Part shown: positions 1 through 9,973 of the stretch, in pieces
How the letters are laid out: each line of letters starts with the position of its first letter
Numbering within the stretch: the stretch's first letter is position 1
Assembly: GCF_007655255.1 (NCBI RefSeq)
Contig: NZ_VMYE01000014.1
Location: forward strand, 1-64,000
Length of the DNA: 64,000 nucleotides
Reading direction: 5' to 3'
Origin: Extensimonas perlucida
Lineage (GTDB): Bacteria > Pseudomonadota > Gammaproteobacteria > Burkholderiales > Burkholderiaceae_C
The notes under the pieces: generated by a model
What the model saw: the letters and a program-made list of their open reading frames with translations, nothing else
Database searches by the model: none
Told to the model about the DNA's origin: nothing
Made by a program: the position numbers and the translations under genes

Positions 1-2
1 CA

Positions 3-108
3 TCATGGTGTACGGGCTCCTTTGCTGGCTTGCTCATGTTCCTCAATCAGGGCTTGCAAAACGGCACGAGCCATGAACAGGGGGTAGCGGCGGGAGTCTA
101 TACAATCG
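3..108 (-). other. Open frame fragment at window edge
   Basis: A reading frame offset from the membrane-protein gene just upstream on this strand stays open here and ends with TGA at positions 5-3. It contains the plausible stretch PLFMARAVLQALIEEHEQ. It could be the real C-terminus of that gene displaced by a frameshift near 109-120, or an unrelated short frame. Nothing in it is recognisable. Confidence 0.25.
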
Positions 109-681
109 TCAGGGATGCGACATGTAGTCGGCAATGCAGCCTCGGATGGTTGCAGTGACTCGAGCCTGAGCGTAGCGGCCACCCATGCCATTGGCCGACA
201 AATTTTCCAATAGAGCCGCAGGCACCTCTTCGCGAAGCACGCGTTCCGTGAGCGCTTTGAGTTTTTGCGCTCCGCCATCGCCAAAGACCAGCGCCACCAC
301 GATCAGCCCCACTGGGATGCCGACCGTCAGCATCGTGACGGCCGAGGCGATGGAGTCTTTGTCCCGATGGTAGAGCCCAGCGCCCAGCAGACCCAAGGCA
401 CTGAGCAAGATCAGCAACATAATCAGGGCCAGCCCGAGCCTAGGAGCCTGTCGGACTTTGGGCGTCGATAGCGAGAATGCGCCCCAGTGAGACCAGTTTT
501 TGCCGGATTCGCCGCCCCATAGTGGTGCTATGGGGCAAGAAGACGGTAAAAAATGGGCCGCTGCGGCGCATTCGCAGCCGACGATTGCAAAGTCCGACAG
601 GCTCCTAGCCCAGGCGGGCAATGCCAACATTTTGAGCCAGCGGATCAAGTCGCTGGACGTTTTGAAAGACTCGTCAGTCAC
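109..681 (-). CDS. Small unknown membrane protein carrying an in-frame palindromic-element insertion
   Basis: I do not recognise the family. Translation from a GTG gives 190 residues, of which about 55 (roughly residues 26-80) are encoded by the 165-bp palindromic repeat at 440-608. Without the repeat the host part is a short N-terminus ending LALPAWA joined directly to [19 protein letters not shown], the first of two predicted membrane helices; the second lies around [16 protein letters not shown] charged cytoplasmic-looking tail follows. The frame stays open through the insertion, so the gene may still be expressed. The start is five bases from the ATG of the divergent methyltransferase gene. 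The C-terminus is uncertain because an offset frame continues to the window edge. Confidence 0.5.
   Translation of the reverse strand: MTDESFKTSSDLIRWLKMLALPAWARSLSDFAIVGCECAAAAHFLPSSCPIAPLWGGESGKNWSHWGAFSLSTPKVRQAPRLGLALIMLLILLSALGLLGAGLYHRDKDSIASAVTMLTVGIPVGLIVVALVFGDGGAQKLKALTERVLREEVPAALLENLSANGMGGRYAQARVTATIRGCIADYMSHP
440..608 (+). repeat. 165-bp palindromic element, copy 1 (CTAG-bounded)
   Basis: The element starts and ends with CTAG and has perfect 20-bp terminal inverted repeats, AGGAGCCTGTCGGACTTTGG and its complement. The interior folds as a long imperfect hairpin with the apex CCCCATAG-TGGTGC-TATGGGG. It spans 169 bp with both CTAG copies, so the insertion adds 165 bp or 55 codons. 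It lies inside the minus-strand membrane-protein gene and keeps that frame open. Removing it restores a continuous frame. Confidence 0.93.
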
Positions 682-685
682 CTGT

Positions 686-1804
686 ATGCCTCATATTCCG
701 ACCGAGAGCGCCCCGACCGAATTGGAGCAAATTATCGTGCAGGCCATCTCCGCCACCGGCGGCTGGCTGCCGTTCGACCGCTTCATGGCGCTGGCGCTGT
801 ACGCGCCGGGGCTGGGTTACTACGCGGGCGCAGCGCCCAAGTTTGGCTTGCTGCCGGATTCGGGCAGCGACTTCGTCACGGCGCCCGAGCTCTCGCCCGC
901 GTTCGGGCAGACCCTGGCCGTGCAGGTGGCCGAGGCGCTCGACCAGACGGGCACGCAGCAGCTGTGGGAATTCGGCGCGGGCTCGGGGGCGCTGGCCTTG
1001 CAGTTGCTCGATGCGCTGGATGCGCTGGGCGTGCGCGTGCAGCGCTACCACATCGTCGAGCTTTCGGCCAGCCTGCGCGCGCGCCAGCAGGCCTTGCTCG
1101 CGCGCCATGCGCACCGGCTGCAGTGGCACGACACGCTGCCCGAGCGTTTCGAAGGTGTGGTGCTGGGCAACGAGGTGCTCGACGCCATGCCCGTCAAACT
1201 GCTGCAGCGCACGGGTGGCGTGTGGCACGAGCGCGGCGTGGGCTGGGAAAAGGACTCGGCGGCGGCGCGCTTCGTCTGGCGCGACAGGCCCACCGACTTG
1301 CGCCCGCCGCTCGACATTGCCGGCACGCACGATTATTCGACCGAAATCCACCCCCAGGCCGAAGCCTTCGTGCGCACGCTGGGCGAGCGGCTCGCGCGCG
1401 GTGCGGTGTTGTTGCTCGACTACGGCTTTGGCGAGAGCGAGTATTACCACCCGCAGCGCCACATGGGCACGCTGGTGTGCCACCGCGCGCACCAGGTCGA
1501 TGCCGACCCGCTGGCCGACGTGGGCAGCAAAGACATCACGGCGCACGTGAACTTCACCGGAATCGCGCTCGCGGCGCAGGATGCGGGCTTTGCGGTGCTG
1601 GGCTACACCACGCAGGCGCACTTTCTGATCAATTGCGGTTTGGTATCAAAAATGGAGCTGCTCACGCAGGCAGGAAGGGCGCAAGCGGCCAAATTGATCA
1701 TGGAACACGAAATGGGCGAGCTGTTCAAGGTGCTGGTGCTGGCCAAGGGCGCGCCCTGGAATGCGCTGGGCTTTGCGCACGGCGACCGCACGCACCGGCT
1801 GTAG
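686..1804 (+). CDS. Class I SAM-dependent methyltransferase, MidA/NDUFAF7 family
   Basis: The 372-residue protein belongs to the MidA family, whose mitochondrial member methylates an arginine of complex I; the bacterial substrate is not settled. The sequence shows the N-terminal block [17 protein letters not shown], the segment [13 protein letters not shown], a SAM-binding motif in [16 protein letters not shown], then [10 protein letters not shown] and [15 protein letters not shown]. The C-terminal [16 protein letters not shown] is also typical. The ATG at 686 is chosen because these family blocks begin soon after it; longer upstream frames run into the palindromic repeat. The variable part just before EHEMGELF contains GGTATCAAAAATGGAGCTGC, which resembles the small Comamonadaceae hairpin repeat, but this is weak. 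Confidence 0.85.
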   Translation: MPHIPTESAPTELEQIIVQAISATGGWLPFDRFMALALYAPGLGYYAGAAPKFGLLPDSGSDFVTAPELSPAFGQTLAVQVAEALDQTGTQQLWEFGAGSGALALQLLDALDALGVRVQRYHIVELSASLRARQQALLARHAHRLQWHDTLPERFEGVVLGNEVLDAMPVKLLQRTGGVWHERGVGWEKDSAAARFVWRDRPTDLRPPLDIAGTHDYSTEIHPQAEAFVRTLGERLARGAVLLLDYGFGESEYYHPQRHMGTLVCHRAHQVDADPLADVGSKDITAHVNFTGIALAAQDAGFAVLGYTTQAHFLINCGLVSKMELLTQAGRAQAAKLIMEHEMGELFKVLVLAKGAPWNALGFAHGDRTHRL

Positions 1805-1899
1805 GTGCGCAGGAAGAGACCATTCGGGCTGTTTCCCCACGCTGGTGCATGCTGCGCGGGCGGCTACACTCGAAAGTTGTGCTGCGGCCACGGAGAAGC

Positions 1900-1946
1900 G
1901 GGGAAGAAAAGGGGAAGAAAAGGGGAAGAAAAGGGGAATATTCCCC
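1900..1946 (+). repeat. 11-bp tandem repeat followed by a 14-bp palindrome
   Basis: Three direct units of GGGGAAGAAAA occupy 1900-1932. They run straight into the perfect palindrome GGGGAATATTCCCC at 1933-1946. The array is about 60 bp upstream of the fructose-bisphosphate aldolase start. It could be a regulatory or slippage-prone site; no function can be assigned. Confidence 0.8.
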
Positions 1947-2007
1947 GCGCACATCCTGCCGGCTGCGCAGTAACGCATTCTTCATTCACGATTCAGGGAG
2001 CCAAACC

Positions 2008-3072
2008 ATGCCACTCGTTTCCATGCGCGAACTGCTGGACCACGCCGCCGAAAACGGCTACGGCATTCCAGCCTTCAACGTCAACAACCTCGAACAGGTG
2101 CAGGCCGTGATGGCCGCGGCCGACGAGGTCGGCGCGCCCGTGATCCTGCAAGCCAGCGCCGGTGCGCGCAAGTACGCGGGCGAGAGCTTCATCAAGCACC
2201 TGATCCAGGCCGCCGCCGAGGCGTACCCGCACATCCCGCTCGTAATGCACCAAGACCACGGCACCAGCCCCAAGGTCTGCGAAGGCGCAATTGCGCTGGG
2301 CTTCGGCTCGGTGATGATGGACGGCTCGCTGCTCGAAGACGGCAAGACGCCCGCGCCGTTTGATTACAACGTGCGCGTCACGCGCCAGGTCGTCGAGATG
2401 GCGCACAAGGTGGGCGTGACCGTCGAGGGCGAGCTCGGCTGCCTGGGCTCGCTCGAAACCGGTGAGGCCGGCGAGGAAGACGGCATTGGCGCCGCAGGCA
2501 AGCTGGACCACAGCCAGATGCTGACCGACCCCGAGGAGGCCGCCGAGTTCGTCAAGGCCACGCAGCTCGACGCGCTCGCGATTGCCATAGGCACCAGCCA
2601 TGGCGCGTACAAATTCACGCGCAAGCCCACGGGTGACATTCTGGCCATAGGCCGCGTGAAGGAAATCAACGCACGCATTCCGAACACGCACCTGGTGATG
2701 CACGGCTCGAGCAGCGTGCCGCAGGAGTTGCTTGCCATCATCAACCAGTACGGTGGCAAGATGAAAGAGACTTACGGCGTGCCGATCGAAGAAATCCAGC
2801 AGGCCATCAAGTACGGCGTGCGCAAGATCAACATCGACACCGACATCCGCCTGGCCATGACCGGCGCAGTGCGCAAGTTCCATGCCGAAAACCCCGACAA
2901 GTTCGACATGCGTGAATGGATGAAGCCCGCACGCGAGGCCGCCAAGGCGATTTGCAAGCAGCGCTACCTCGAATTCGGCTGCGAAGGCCAGGGCGCCAAG
3001 GTCAAGGGTCTGCCGCTTGCCGTGATGGCCGAGCGCTATGCGCGCGGCGAGCTCGCGCAGGTCGTGCGCTGA
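2008..3072 (+). CDS. fba: Class II fructose-1,6-bisphosphate aldolase
   Basis: This zinc-dependent cytoplasmic enzyme interconverts fructose 1,6-bisphosphate with glyceraldehyde 3-phosphate and dihydroxyacetone phosphate. The 354-residue length and the blocks [22 protein letters not shown] (first metal-site region), [32 protein letters not shown] and [15 protein letters not shown] are those of the Calvin-type class II subgroup. The ATG at 2008 follows an AGGGAG ribosome site at about 1995-2000. No cbb neighbours are seen, so a glycolytic or gluconeogenic role is the simplest reading. A tandem repeat and palindrome lie just upstream. Confidence 0.95.
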   Translation: MPLVSMRELLDHAAENGYGIPAFNVNNLEQVQAVMAAADEVGAPVILQASAGARKYAGESFIKHLIQAAAEAYPHIPLVMHQDHGTSPKVCEGAIALGFGSVMMDGSLLEDGKTPAPFDYNVRVTRQVVEMAHKVGVTVEGELGCLGSLETGEAGEEDGIGAAGKLDHSQMLTDPEEAAEFVKATQLDALAIAIGTSHGAYKFTRKPTGDILAIGRVKEINARIPNTHLVMHGSSSVPQELLAIINQYGGKMKETYGVPIEEIQQAIKYGVRKINIDTDIRLAMTGAVRKFHAENPDKFDMREWMKPAREAAKAICKQRYLEFGCEGQGAKVKGLPLAVMAERYARGELAQVVR

Positions 3073-3200
3073 GCCTGGCAATACCGGGCGCGCGGCAGCC
3101 CTCCAGCGGCCGTGACGACGATGCGCCGGTTGGGTTTGCACTCAGCCGGCGCTGTTTTTTGCGCCGTGCCGCGCGGGGCACATAGAAAGAGAAAGGGCGC

Positions 3201-4538
3201 TCACGCATGCGCCGAGCGCTGACCTTGTCCAACGGGCAACGCTGCCTGCGGCGCGCGGCGATAGCGCTGCGGTCCGAGATCGTCGCTGCGGATGTCGGGC
3301 CGGCGTCCGAGCGCAAGGTCGGCGAGCAGCTTGCCCGAGCCGGCGGCCATGGTCCAGCCCAGCGTGCCGTGGCCGGTGTTGAGCAGCAGGTTGTTCCAGC
3401 CTGGCGCGTGGCCCAGGATGGGCGTGCCGTCGGGCGTCATGGGGCGCAGGCCCGTCCAGAAACTCGCGGCGGGCAGGTCGGCCGCGCCCGCGAGCAGGCT
3501 TTGCGTGACCAGCTCGAGCGTGGCGCGCCGGCGCGGGTTCAGGTTGAGGTCGTAGCCAGCGAGCTCGGCCATGCCGCCCACGCGGATGCGCGTGCCCAGG
3601 CGCGTGATGGCGATTTTGTAGCTTTCGTCGAGCACCGTGGAGCGCGGCGCGCGCTCGGCGTCGAGGATGGGCGCCGTGAGCGAATAGCCCTTGACCGGAT
3701 AGACCGGCAAGTCCAATCCCAGCGCCTGCAGCAACTCGCGCGAGGCGCAGCCCAGCGCCACGATGACCTGGTCGGCGTGCAGGCGGCGCACTTCGCCCTG
3801 CGCGCCCGTTTGCACTTCGGCGCCCGTGATGCGCTGGCCTTCGGGCAGGTTTTCGTGGCGCAAGCGGCGCACCGTGGTGTCGAACAAAAACTCGGCGCCC
3901 AACCCGCGCGCGATGTCGGCCAAGCGTGTGGTGAACAGGTGGCAGTCGCCGGTTTCGTCGCCCGGCAGGTGCAGGCCACCGGTGAGGCCGCGCGCATGTG
4001 CGAGCGCAGGCTCGATCTGCGGCAGCTCGTCGGCATGGAGTAGCCGATAGGGCACGTGGCAGGCTTCTAGCACCGCGATGTCGCGCTGCGCAGCCTGCAA
4101 CTGCTTCGTGCTGCGAAACACCTGCAGCGTGCCCAGCGTGCGCTGGTCGTATGCAATGCCCGTGTCCGCGCGCAGCTGGCGCAGGCAGTCGCGACTGTAT
4201 TCGGCCACGCGCATCATGCGCTCCTTATTCACGGCGTAGCGCGCGCTGGTGCAGTTGCGCAGCATCATCGCCATCCAGCGCAGCTGGAACAGCGAGCCGT
4301 CAGGGCGCAAGCGAAATGGCGCGTGGCGCTGCAGCATCCACTTGAGGGCTTTGAGCGGAATGCCCGGCGCGGCCCAGGGTGTGGAGTAGCCGGGCGAAAT
4401 CTGCCCCGCGTTGGCAAAGCTGGTTTCGAGCGCGGGGCTGCTTTGGCGCTCGATCACGGTGACTTCGGCGCCGCCGCGCGCCAGGTAGTACGCGGTGGTG
4501 ACGCCTATCACCCCGCCGCCGAGAACGATGACTTTCAT
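3201..4538 (-). CDS. dadA: D-amino acid dehydrogenase small subunit
   Basis: The 445-residue FAD enzyme oxidatively deaminates D-amino acids (mainly D-alanine) and passes electrons to the membrane chain. The N-terminus [20 protein letters not shown] carries the dinucleotide-binding GxGxxG; other DadA-like blocks are [32 protein letters not shown], and [16 protein letters not shown]. The C-terminal [21 protein letters not shown] is the FAD-binding end of this family. The ATG at 4538 has AGGAG twelve bases upstream. The frame stays open further upstream only because it reads through a MITE-like repeat. No alanine racemase gene is adjacent. Confidence 0.92.
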   Translation of the reverse strand: MKVIVLGGGVIGVTTAYYLARGGAEVTVIERQSSPALETSFANAGQISPGYSTPWAAPGIPLKALKWMLQRHAPFRLRPDGSLFQLRWMAMMLRNCTSARYAVNKERMMRVAEYSRDCLRQLRADTGIAYDQRTLGTLQVFRSTKQLQAAQRDIAVLEACHVPYRLLHADELPQIEPALAHARGLTGGLHLPGDETGDCHLFTTRLADIARGLGAEFLFDTTVRRLRHENLPEGQRITGAEVQTGAQGEVRRLHADQVIVALGCASRELLQALGLDLPVYPVKGYSLTAPILDAERAPRSTVLDESYKIAITRLGTRIRVGGMAELAGYDLNLNPRRRATLELVTQSLLAGAADLPAASFWTGLRPMTPDGTPILGHAPGWNNLLLNTGHGTLGWTMAAGSGKLLADLALGRRPDIRSDDLGPQRYRRAPQAALPVGQGQRSAHA

Positions 4539-4551
4539 GCCTGCTCTCCTG

Positions 4552-4735
4552 TTGAACCCAGATTGTCCATGAGGCGGTGCTACGCACCTACGCGGGCGCT
4601 GGCGGACGTCTGCCGGCCATTTTGGCCGCTGCTTCGGCGCCCATGGCACCGGCCATGGGCTTCTCATCAGCGACCAAACTGTCTCGCCAGCCGCCTCGCC
4701 ATCGTCCCGCGTCCTCCTGGACAATCTGGGTTGAA
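4552..4735 (+). repeat. 184-bp MITE-like element, family 2, copy 1
   Basis: The element begins TTGAACCCAGATTGTCC and ends GGACAATCTGGGTTGAA, near-perfect terminal inverted repeats. Its interior is shared with the 184-bp copy at 26237-26420, including GCGGTGCT, CACCTACGCGGGCGCTGG, GGCCATTTTGGCCGCTGC and ATGGCACCGGCCATGG. It encodes no protein. It lies immediately upstream of dadA, a few bases beyond the ribosome-binding site, so the dadA promoter may lie in or beyond it. Confidence 0.88.
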
Positions 4736-4975
4736 CCCAGATTGTCCAGGAGGCGGTGCTACGCCGTATGTGCCTGCGACCATGTTTCGTCATTGCGAGG
4801 GCCGTCAGGCCCGCGGCAATCCAGCCTCGGCTCTGCAAGGGGCGCGCAGGCGCTGAGCCTTGAGGCCGCATGGATTGCCGCGCGCCCCTACGGAGCTCGC
4901 AATGACGGGTGCCTCAGCCGCGAGCGAACTGGCTCGCCAGCTGCCTCGCCATCATCTCGCGTCCTGCATCAAGCG
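4731..4975 (+). repeat. Family-2 MITE-like element, copy 2, interrupted by another palindrome
   Basis: A second left end, TTGAACCCAGATTGTCC, starts inside the right end of copy 1, so the junction at 4719-4747 is itself a palindrome. The left part is recognisable to about 4765. The right part resumes after 4907, with CTCGCCAGCTGCCTCGCCAT matching the corresponding part of copy 1 and continuing to the CGCGTCCT stretch. Between them lies the CGTCATTGCGAG palindrome. The right boundary is approximate and the terminal repeat on that side looks lost. Confidence 0.65.
4788..4907 (+). repeat. 120-bp CGTCATTGCGAG palindromic repeat
   Basis: The ends are CGTCATTGCGAG and CTCGCAATGACG, with inner complementary stretches GCGGCAATCCAG and TGGATTGCCGCG. 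Repeats with this look (CGTCATTGCGAG...CTCGCAATGACG) are, from memory, common in many proteobacterial genomes. The copy interrupts the second family-2 element. Together the repeats fill the 527-bp gap between dadA and pntAA, leaving only about 90 bp of ordinary promoter region. Confidence 0.82.
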
Positions 4976-5065
4976 TTTTCCGTGATTTTCAGAAATTCGG
5001 GGTGGGGCATCATGTAAGCTCGTGTTTCGTCCATCCACGAACCTCACCCAGCAAAAGGAGACAAG

Positions 5066-6177
<1,112 letters not shown>

Positions 6178-6181
<4 letters not shown>

Positions 6182-6346
6182 GAGCCTGTCGGACTTTGGG
6201 CGTCGAAAGCGAGAATGTGCCCCAGCGAGGCCAGTTTTTGCCGGATTCGCCGCCCCATAGCGGGACTATGGGGCAAGAAGCCGGTAAAAAATGGGCCGCT
6301 GCGGCGCATTCGCAGCCGACGACTCCAAAGTCCGACAGGCTCCTAG
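6178..6346 (+). repeat. 165-bp palindromic element, copy 2
   Basis: It has the same ends, length and hairpin as copy 1. The left CTAG contains the TAG stop codon of pntAA. The element fills most of the 256-bp gap between pntAA and pntAB, so it must be transcribed if the three pnt genes share one mRNA, where it would form a long hairpin. Confidence 0.93.
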
Positions 6347-6437
6347 CCTGCCTGCCCCGCGCGCAACGCGGTTTTGCTCGTAGCGCGCGCCGCAGGTGCC
6401 TTGTCAGCTCAGCCTTTTTCCTTTTTACGGAGGCCCC

Positions 6438-6755
6438 ATGGAAGCCGTTTCGCCCACCCTCATCAACCTGACCATCTTCGTGCTCGCGATCTACGTGGGC
6501 TACCACGTGGTGTGGACCGTCACGCCCGCGCTGCACACGCCGCTGATGGCGGTGACCAACGCCATTTCGGCCATCGTCATCGTCGGCGCCATGCTCGCGG
6601 CCGCGCTCACGCAGGGCGGCTTTGCCAAATTTCTGGGCGTGGCTGCGGTGGCGCTCGCCGCGGTCAACATCTTCGGCGGCTTTCTGGTCACCCGGCGCAT
6701 GCTCGAGATGTTCAAGAAAAAAGAGAAGAAATCGGCCTCTGAGGCACACAAATAA
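6438..6755 (+). CDS. pntAB: Proton-translocating NAD(P) transhydrogenase, alpha-2 (membrane) subunit
   Basis: The 105-residue integral membrane protein supplies part of the proton-conducting domain II. Three hydrophobic helices are visible: LINLTIFVLAIYVGYHVVW, AISAIVIVGAMLAAALTQ and GVAAVALAAVNIFGGFLVT. A lysine-rich cytoplasmic tail, FKKKEKKS, follows. The ATG at 6438 is preceded by ACGGAGG at 6427-6433. It sits 33 bp upstream of pntB and is separated from pntAA by a palindromic element. Confidence 0.93.
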   Translation: MEAVSPTLINLTIFVLAIYVGYHVVWTVTPALHTPLMAVTNAISAIVIVGAMLAAALTQGGFAKFLGVAAVALAAVNIFGGFLVTRRMLEMFKKKEKKSASEAHK

Positions 6756-6788
6756 AGCATAAGCAGCTACTAATAAAGGAGAAAACCC

Positions 6789-8219
6789 ATGAGCATGAAC
6801 CTCGTCACGCTGCTGTACCTGGTCGCCAGCGTGTGCTTCATCCAGGCGCTCAAGGGCTTGAGCCACCCGACTACCTCGATCCGCGGCAACATGTTCGGCA
6901 TGACCGGCATGGCCATCGCCGTGCTGACCACGGCGGCGCTGATCGTCGAGCTTGCCGGCTCGGCCCAGGGACTGGGCTGGGTGCTGCTGGGGCTGGTCGT
7001 GGGCGGCGGCTACGGCGCCTGGCGCGCCAAGACCGTCGAGATGACCAAGATGCCCGAGCTCGTGGCCTTTTTCCACAGCATGATCGGCCTGGCCGCGGTG
7101 TGCATCGCCGCCGCCACGGTGGCCGAGCCGGCAGCCTTCAGCGTCATGGAAGGCGGGGGCGAGCATGGCGGCATTCCGCCTGGCAACCGCATCGAGCTGG
7201 CGCTGGGCGCCTTCATAGGCGCCGTGACCTTCAGCGGCTCGGTGATCGCCTGGGGCAAGCTCTCGGGCAAGTCCAAGTTCCGGCTGTTCCAGGGCGCGCC
7301 CGTGGTGTTTGCGGGCCAGCACTGGCTCAACCTGCTGCTCGGTGTGCTCGCCATCGTGGGCGTGGCGCTGTTCTGGCAGACGCAGGGTGCCATCCCGTTT
7401 GCCGCGGTGTGCGCGCTCGGCTTCGTGATCGGCGTGACGCTGATCATCCCGATCGGCGGGGCCGACATGCCGGTGGTCGTGTCCATGCTCAACAGCTATT
7501 CGGGCTGGGCTGCGGCGGGCATTGGCTTTTCGCTCAACAACAGCATGCTCATCATCGCGGGCTCGCTCGTGGGCAGCTCGGGCGCGATCCTGAGCTACAT
7601 CATGTGCAAGGCCATGAACCGCTCGTTTTTCAGCGTCATATTGGGCGGCTTTGGCGGCGAAGCGGCGAGCGCCGGCGCCGCGGCCCAGGAGCAGCGCCCT
7701 GTCAAGACGGGCAGCGCCGACGACGCGGCCTTCGTGCTCGGCAACGCCGACAGCGTGATCATCGTGCCCGGCTACGGCCTGGCGGTGGCGCGCGCGCAGC
7801 ACGCAGTCAAGGAGATGGCGCAAAAGCTCACCGAAAAAGGCATAGACGTGAAGTACGCCATCCACCCCGTGGCCGGGCGCATGCCGGGCCACATGAACGT
7901 GCTGCTGGCCGAGGCCGAGGTGCCCTACGACCAGGTGTTCGAGATGGAGGACATCAACGGCGAATTCGGCCAGGCCGACGTGGCCATCATTCTGGGCGCC
8001 AACGACGTGGTCAACCCCGCGGCGCTGCAAAAGGGCAGCCCGATCTACGGCATGCCCATCCTCGAGGCCTACAAGGCCAAGACCGTGATCGTCAACAAGC
8101 GCTCCATGGCCGCAGGCTACGCGGGCCTGGACAACGAGCTTTTTTACATGGACAAGACCATGATGGTGTTCGGTGACGCGAAGAAGGTGGTCGAGGACAT
8201 CACCAAGGCGCTCGAATGA
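6789..8219 (+). CDS. pntB: Proton-translocating NAD(P) transhydrogenase, beta subunit
   Basis: At 476 residues this subunit has the family's usual length. About the first 270 residues form many membrane helices of proton-channel domain II, including LLYLVASVCFIQALKGLSHP and SYSGWAAAGIGFSLNNSMLI. The C-terminal NADP(H)-binding domain III contains IIVPGYGLAVARAQHAVKE, YAIHPVAGRMPGHMNVLLAE and the loop VVNKRSMAAGYAGLDNELF. AAAGGAG precedes the start. It is the last gene of the pnt set, and the acyl-CoA ligase gene follows after 34 bp on the same strand. Confidence 0.96.
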   Translation: MSMNLVTLLYLVASVCFIQALKGLSHPTTSIRGNMFGMTGMAIAVLTTAALIVELAGSAQGLGWVLLGLVVGGGYGAWRAKTVEMTKMPELVAFFHSMIGLAAVCIAAATVAEPAAFSVMEGGGEHGGIPPGNRIELALGAFIGAVTFSGSVIAWGKLSGKSKFRLFQGAPVVFAGQHWLNLLLGVLAIVGVALFWQTQGAIPFAAVCALGFVIGVTLIIPIGGADMPVVVSMLNSYSGWAAAGIGFSLNNSMLIIAGSLVGSSGAILSYIMCKAMNRSFFSVILGGFGGEAASAGAAAQEQRPVKTGSADDAAFVLGNADSVIIVPGYGLAVARAQHAVKEMAQKLTEKGIDVKYAIHPVAGRMPGHMNVLLAEAEVPYDQVFEMEDINGEFGQADVAIILGANDVVNPAALQKGSPIYGMPILEAYKAKTVIVNKRSMAAGYAGLDNELFYMDKTMMVFGDAKKVVEDITKALE

Positions 8220-8253
8220 TCAGCACGCAAGAAAAACAAGGAGGCAAAAAACC

Positions 8254-9930
8254 ATGACCGACCGTCCCTGGCTCGCGGCCTACCCCGAAGGCGTGCCCGC
8301 CGACATCGACCCGCTGCGCTTTCCCACGCTGGTGCACCTGTTCGACGAGGCCTTTGCGCGCTACCCCGAGCGCCCGGCCTACAGCTTCATGGGCAAAGAG
8401 CTCAGCTACGCGCAGGCCGGCGCCCTCGGGCGTGCGCTCGCGGCCTATTTGCAGGGGCTGGGCCTGGTCAAAGGCGACCGCGTGGCGCTCATGATGCCCA
8501 ACATGCCACAGTACGCGGTGGCCGTGGCGGCGGTGCTGCGCGCGGGCTGCGTGGTCGTGAACGTGAACCCGCTCTACACCGCGCGCGAGCTCGAGCACCA
8601 GCTCAAGGACTCGGGCGCCAAGGCCATCGTCATTCTCGAAAACTTTGCGCACACCCTGCAGCACTGCATCGCGCAGACAGCTGTTCAGCACGTCGTGCTG
8701 TGCGCGCTCGGCGATCTGCTCGGTTGGCCCAAGGGTGCGCTGGTGAACCTGGCGGTGCGGCACCTCAAAAAGCTGGTGCCGGCCTTCAGCCTGCCCGCGG
8801 CCGTGCGCTTCAACGAAGCGATCCGCCAGGGCCGGCGCGGGCGCCTGCAGCCGCCGCCGCTGGCCCCCGAAGACCTGGCCGTGCTGCAATACACGGGCGG
8901 CACCACGGGCACGCCCAAGGGCGCGATGCTGCTGCACCGCAACCTCGTCGCCAACACCTTGCAGTCCGAAGCCTGGAACGCCCCCGCGATGGCGCAAATC
9001 CCGCCCGGCGAGCAGCCGGGCACGGCCTGCGTGCTGCCGCTCTACCACATCTTTGGCTTCACGCTGAACCTGCTGTTGCCGCTGCGCACGGGCAACAAGG
9101 TCATCATGGTGCCCAACGCGCGCGACCTGCCCGCCGTGCTCAAGGAGCTCGCGCAGCACCGCTTTCACATCTTTGCCGCCGTCAACACCTTGTTCAACGG
9201 GCTGCTGCACCACCCCGACTTCGACACCGTCGATTGGCGCCACCTCAAGGTCAGCGTGGGCGGCGGCATGGCCGTGCAAAGCGCGGTGGCGCAGCGCTGG
9301 CTCGAAAAAACCGGCTGCCCGATCTGCGAGGGCTACGGCCTGTCCGAGACCAGCCCCTCGGCCAGCTGCAACCCCGTGACCACGCGCGAATTCACGGGCA
9401 CCATTGGCGTGCCACTGCCCAGCACCTGGATGAAGCTGCTCGACGACGACGGCCACGACGTCACCACGCCGGGCGCGCCCGGCGAGATCGCGATCCGCGG
9501 GCCACAGGTCATGGCCGGCTACTGGCAGCGCCCCGACGAGACCGCCAAGGTCATGACCGCCGACGGTTGGTTCAAGTCGGGCGACATCGGCACCATGGAC
9601 GCGCGCGGCTACTTCAAGATCGTCGATCGCAAGAAGGACATGATCCTCGTGAGCGGCTTCAACGTCTATCCGAACGAGGTCGAAGACGTGATCGCGAGCT
9701 GCCCCGGTGTGCTCGAATGCGGCGTGGTCGGCATCCCCGACGAAAAATCGGGCGAGGCCGTCAAGGTCGTGATCGTGCGCCGCGACCCCAACCTCACTGA
9801 AGCGCAGGTGCGCGCCTTCTGCCACGAAAACCTCGCGGGCTACAAGCGCCCCAAGGTGATCGAGTTCCGCAACGAGCTGCCCAAGACCACGGTGGGCAAG
9901 GTGCTGCGGCGCGAGCTGCACAAAACCTGA
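8254..9930 (+). CDS. fadD: Long-chain fatty acid-CoA ligase
   Basis: This 558-residue acyl-adenylate/thioester-forming enzyme activates fatty acids with ATP and CoA for beta-oxidation or membrane lipid use. The ATP-binding P-loop motif is YTGGTTGTPKGAML; other family motifs are GYGLSETSPSASCNP, the aspartate-bearing GWFKSGDIGTMDARGYF, and DRKKDMILVSGFNVYPNEVE. The C-terminal lysine lies in LPKTTVGKVLRREL. The start MTDRPWLAAYPEGVPADID is typical of FadD, with AAGGAGG upstream. The close spacing to pntB suggests possible co-transcription. Exact chain-length preference cannot be read from the sequence. Confidence 0.9.
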   Translation: MTDRPWLAAYPEGVPADIDPLRFPTLVHLFDEAFARYPERPAYSFMGKELSYAQAGALGRALAAYLQGLGLVKGDRVALMMPNMPQYAVAVAAVLRAGCVVVNVNPLYTARELEHQLKDSGAKAIVILENFAHTLQHCIAQTAVQHVVLCALGDLLGWPKGALVNLAVRHLKKLVPAFSLPAAVRFNEAIRQGRRGRLQPPPLAPEDLAVLQYTGGTTGTPKGAMLLHRNLVANTLQSEAWNAPAMAQIPPGEQPGTACVLPLYHIFGFTLNLLLPLRTGNKVIMVPNARDLPAVLKELAQHRFHIFAAVNTLFNGLLHHPDFDTVDWRHLKVSVGGGMAVQSAVAQRWLEKTGCPICEGYGLSETSPSASCNPVTTREFTGTIGVPLPSTWMKLLDDDGHDVTTPGAPGEIAIRGPQVMAGYWQRPDETAKVMTADGWFKSGDIGTMDARGYFKIVDRKKDMILVSGFNVYPNEVEDVIASCPGVLECGVVGIPDEKSGEAVKVVIVRRDPNLTEAQVRAFCHENLAGYKRPKVIEFRNELPKTTVGKVLRRELHKT

Positions 9931-9973
9931 GCCTGCGCCTTGCGTTGCCTGTGCACGCAGCGGCTTGACTTCC

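Noticed and set aside
553-2007. Long open frame fused upstream of the aldolase
   Set aside because: The frame is open only because of high GC; residues before [10 protein letters not shown] are Arg/Ala-rich shadow of the methyltransferase gene, and the aldolase has its own ribosome site.
6196-6437. Short plus-strand frame made of palindromic element sequence
   Set aside because: It starts inside the repeat and ends out of frame with pntAB; pntAB has its own good ribosome site.
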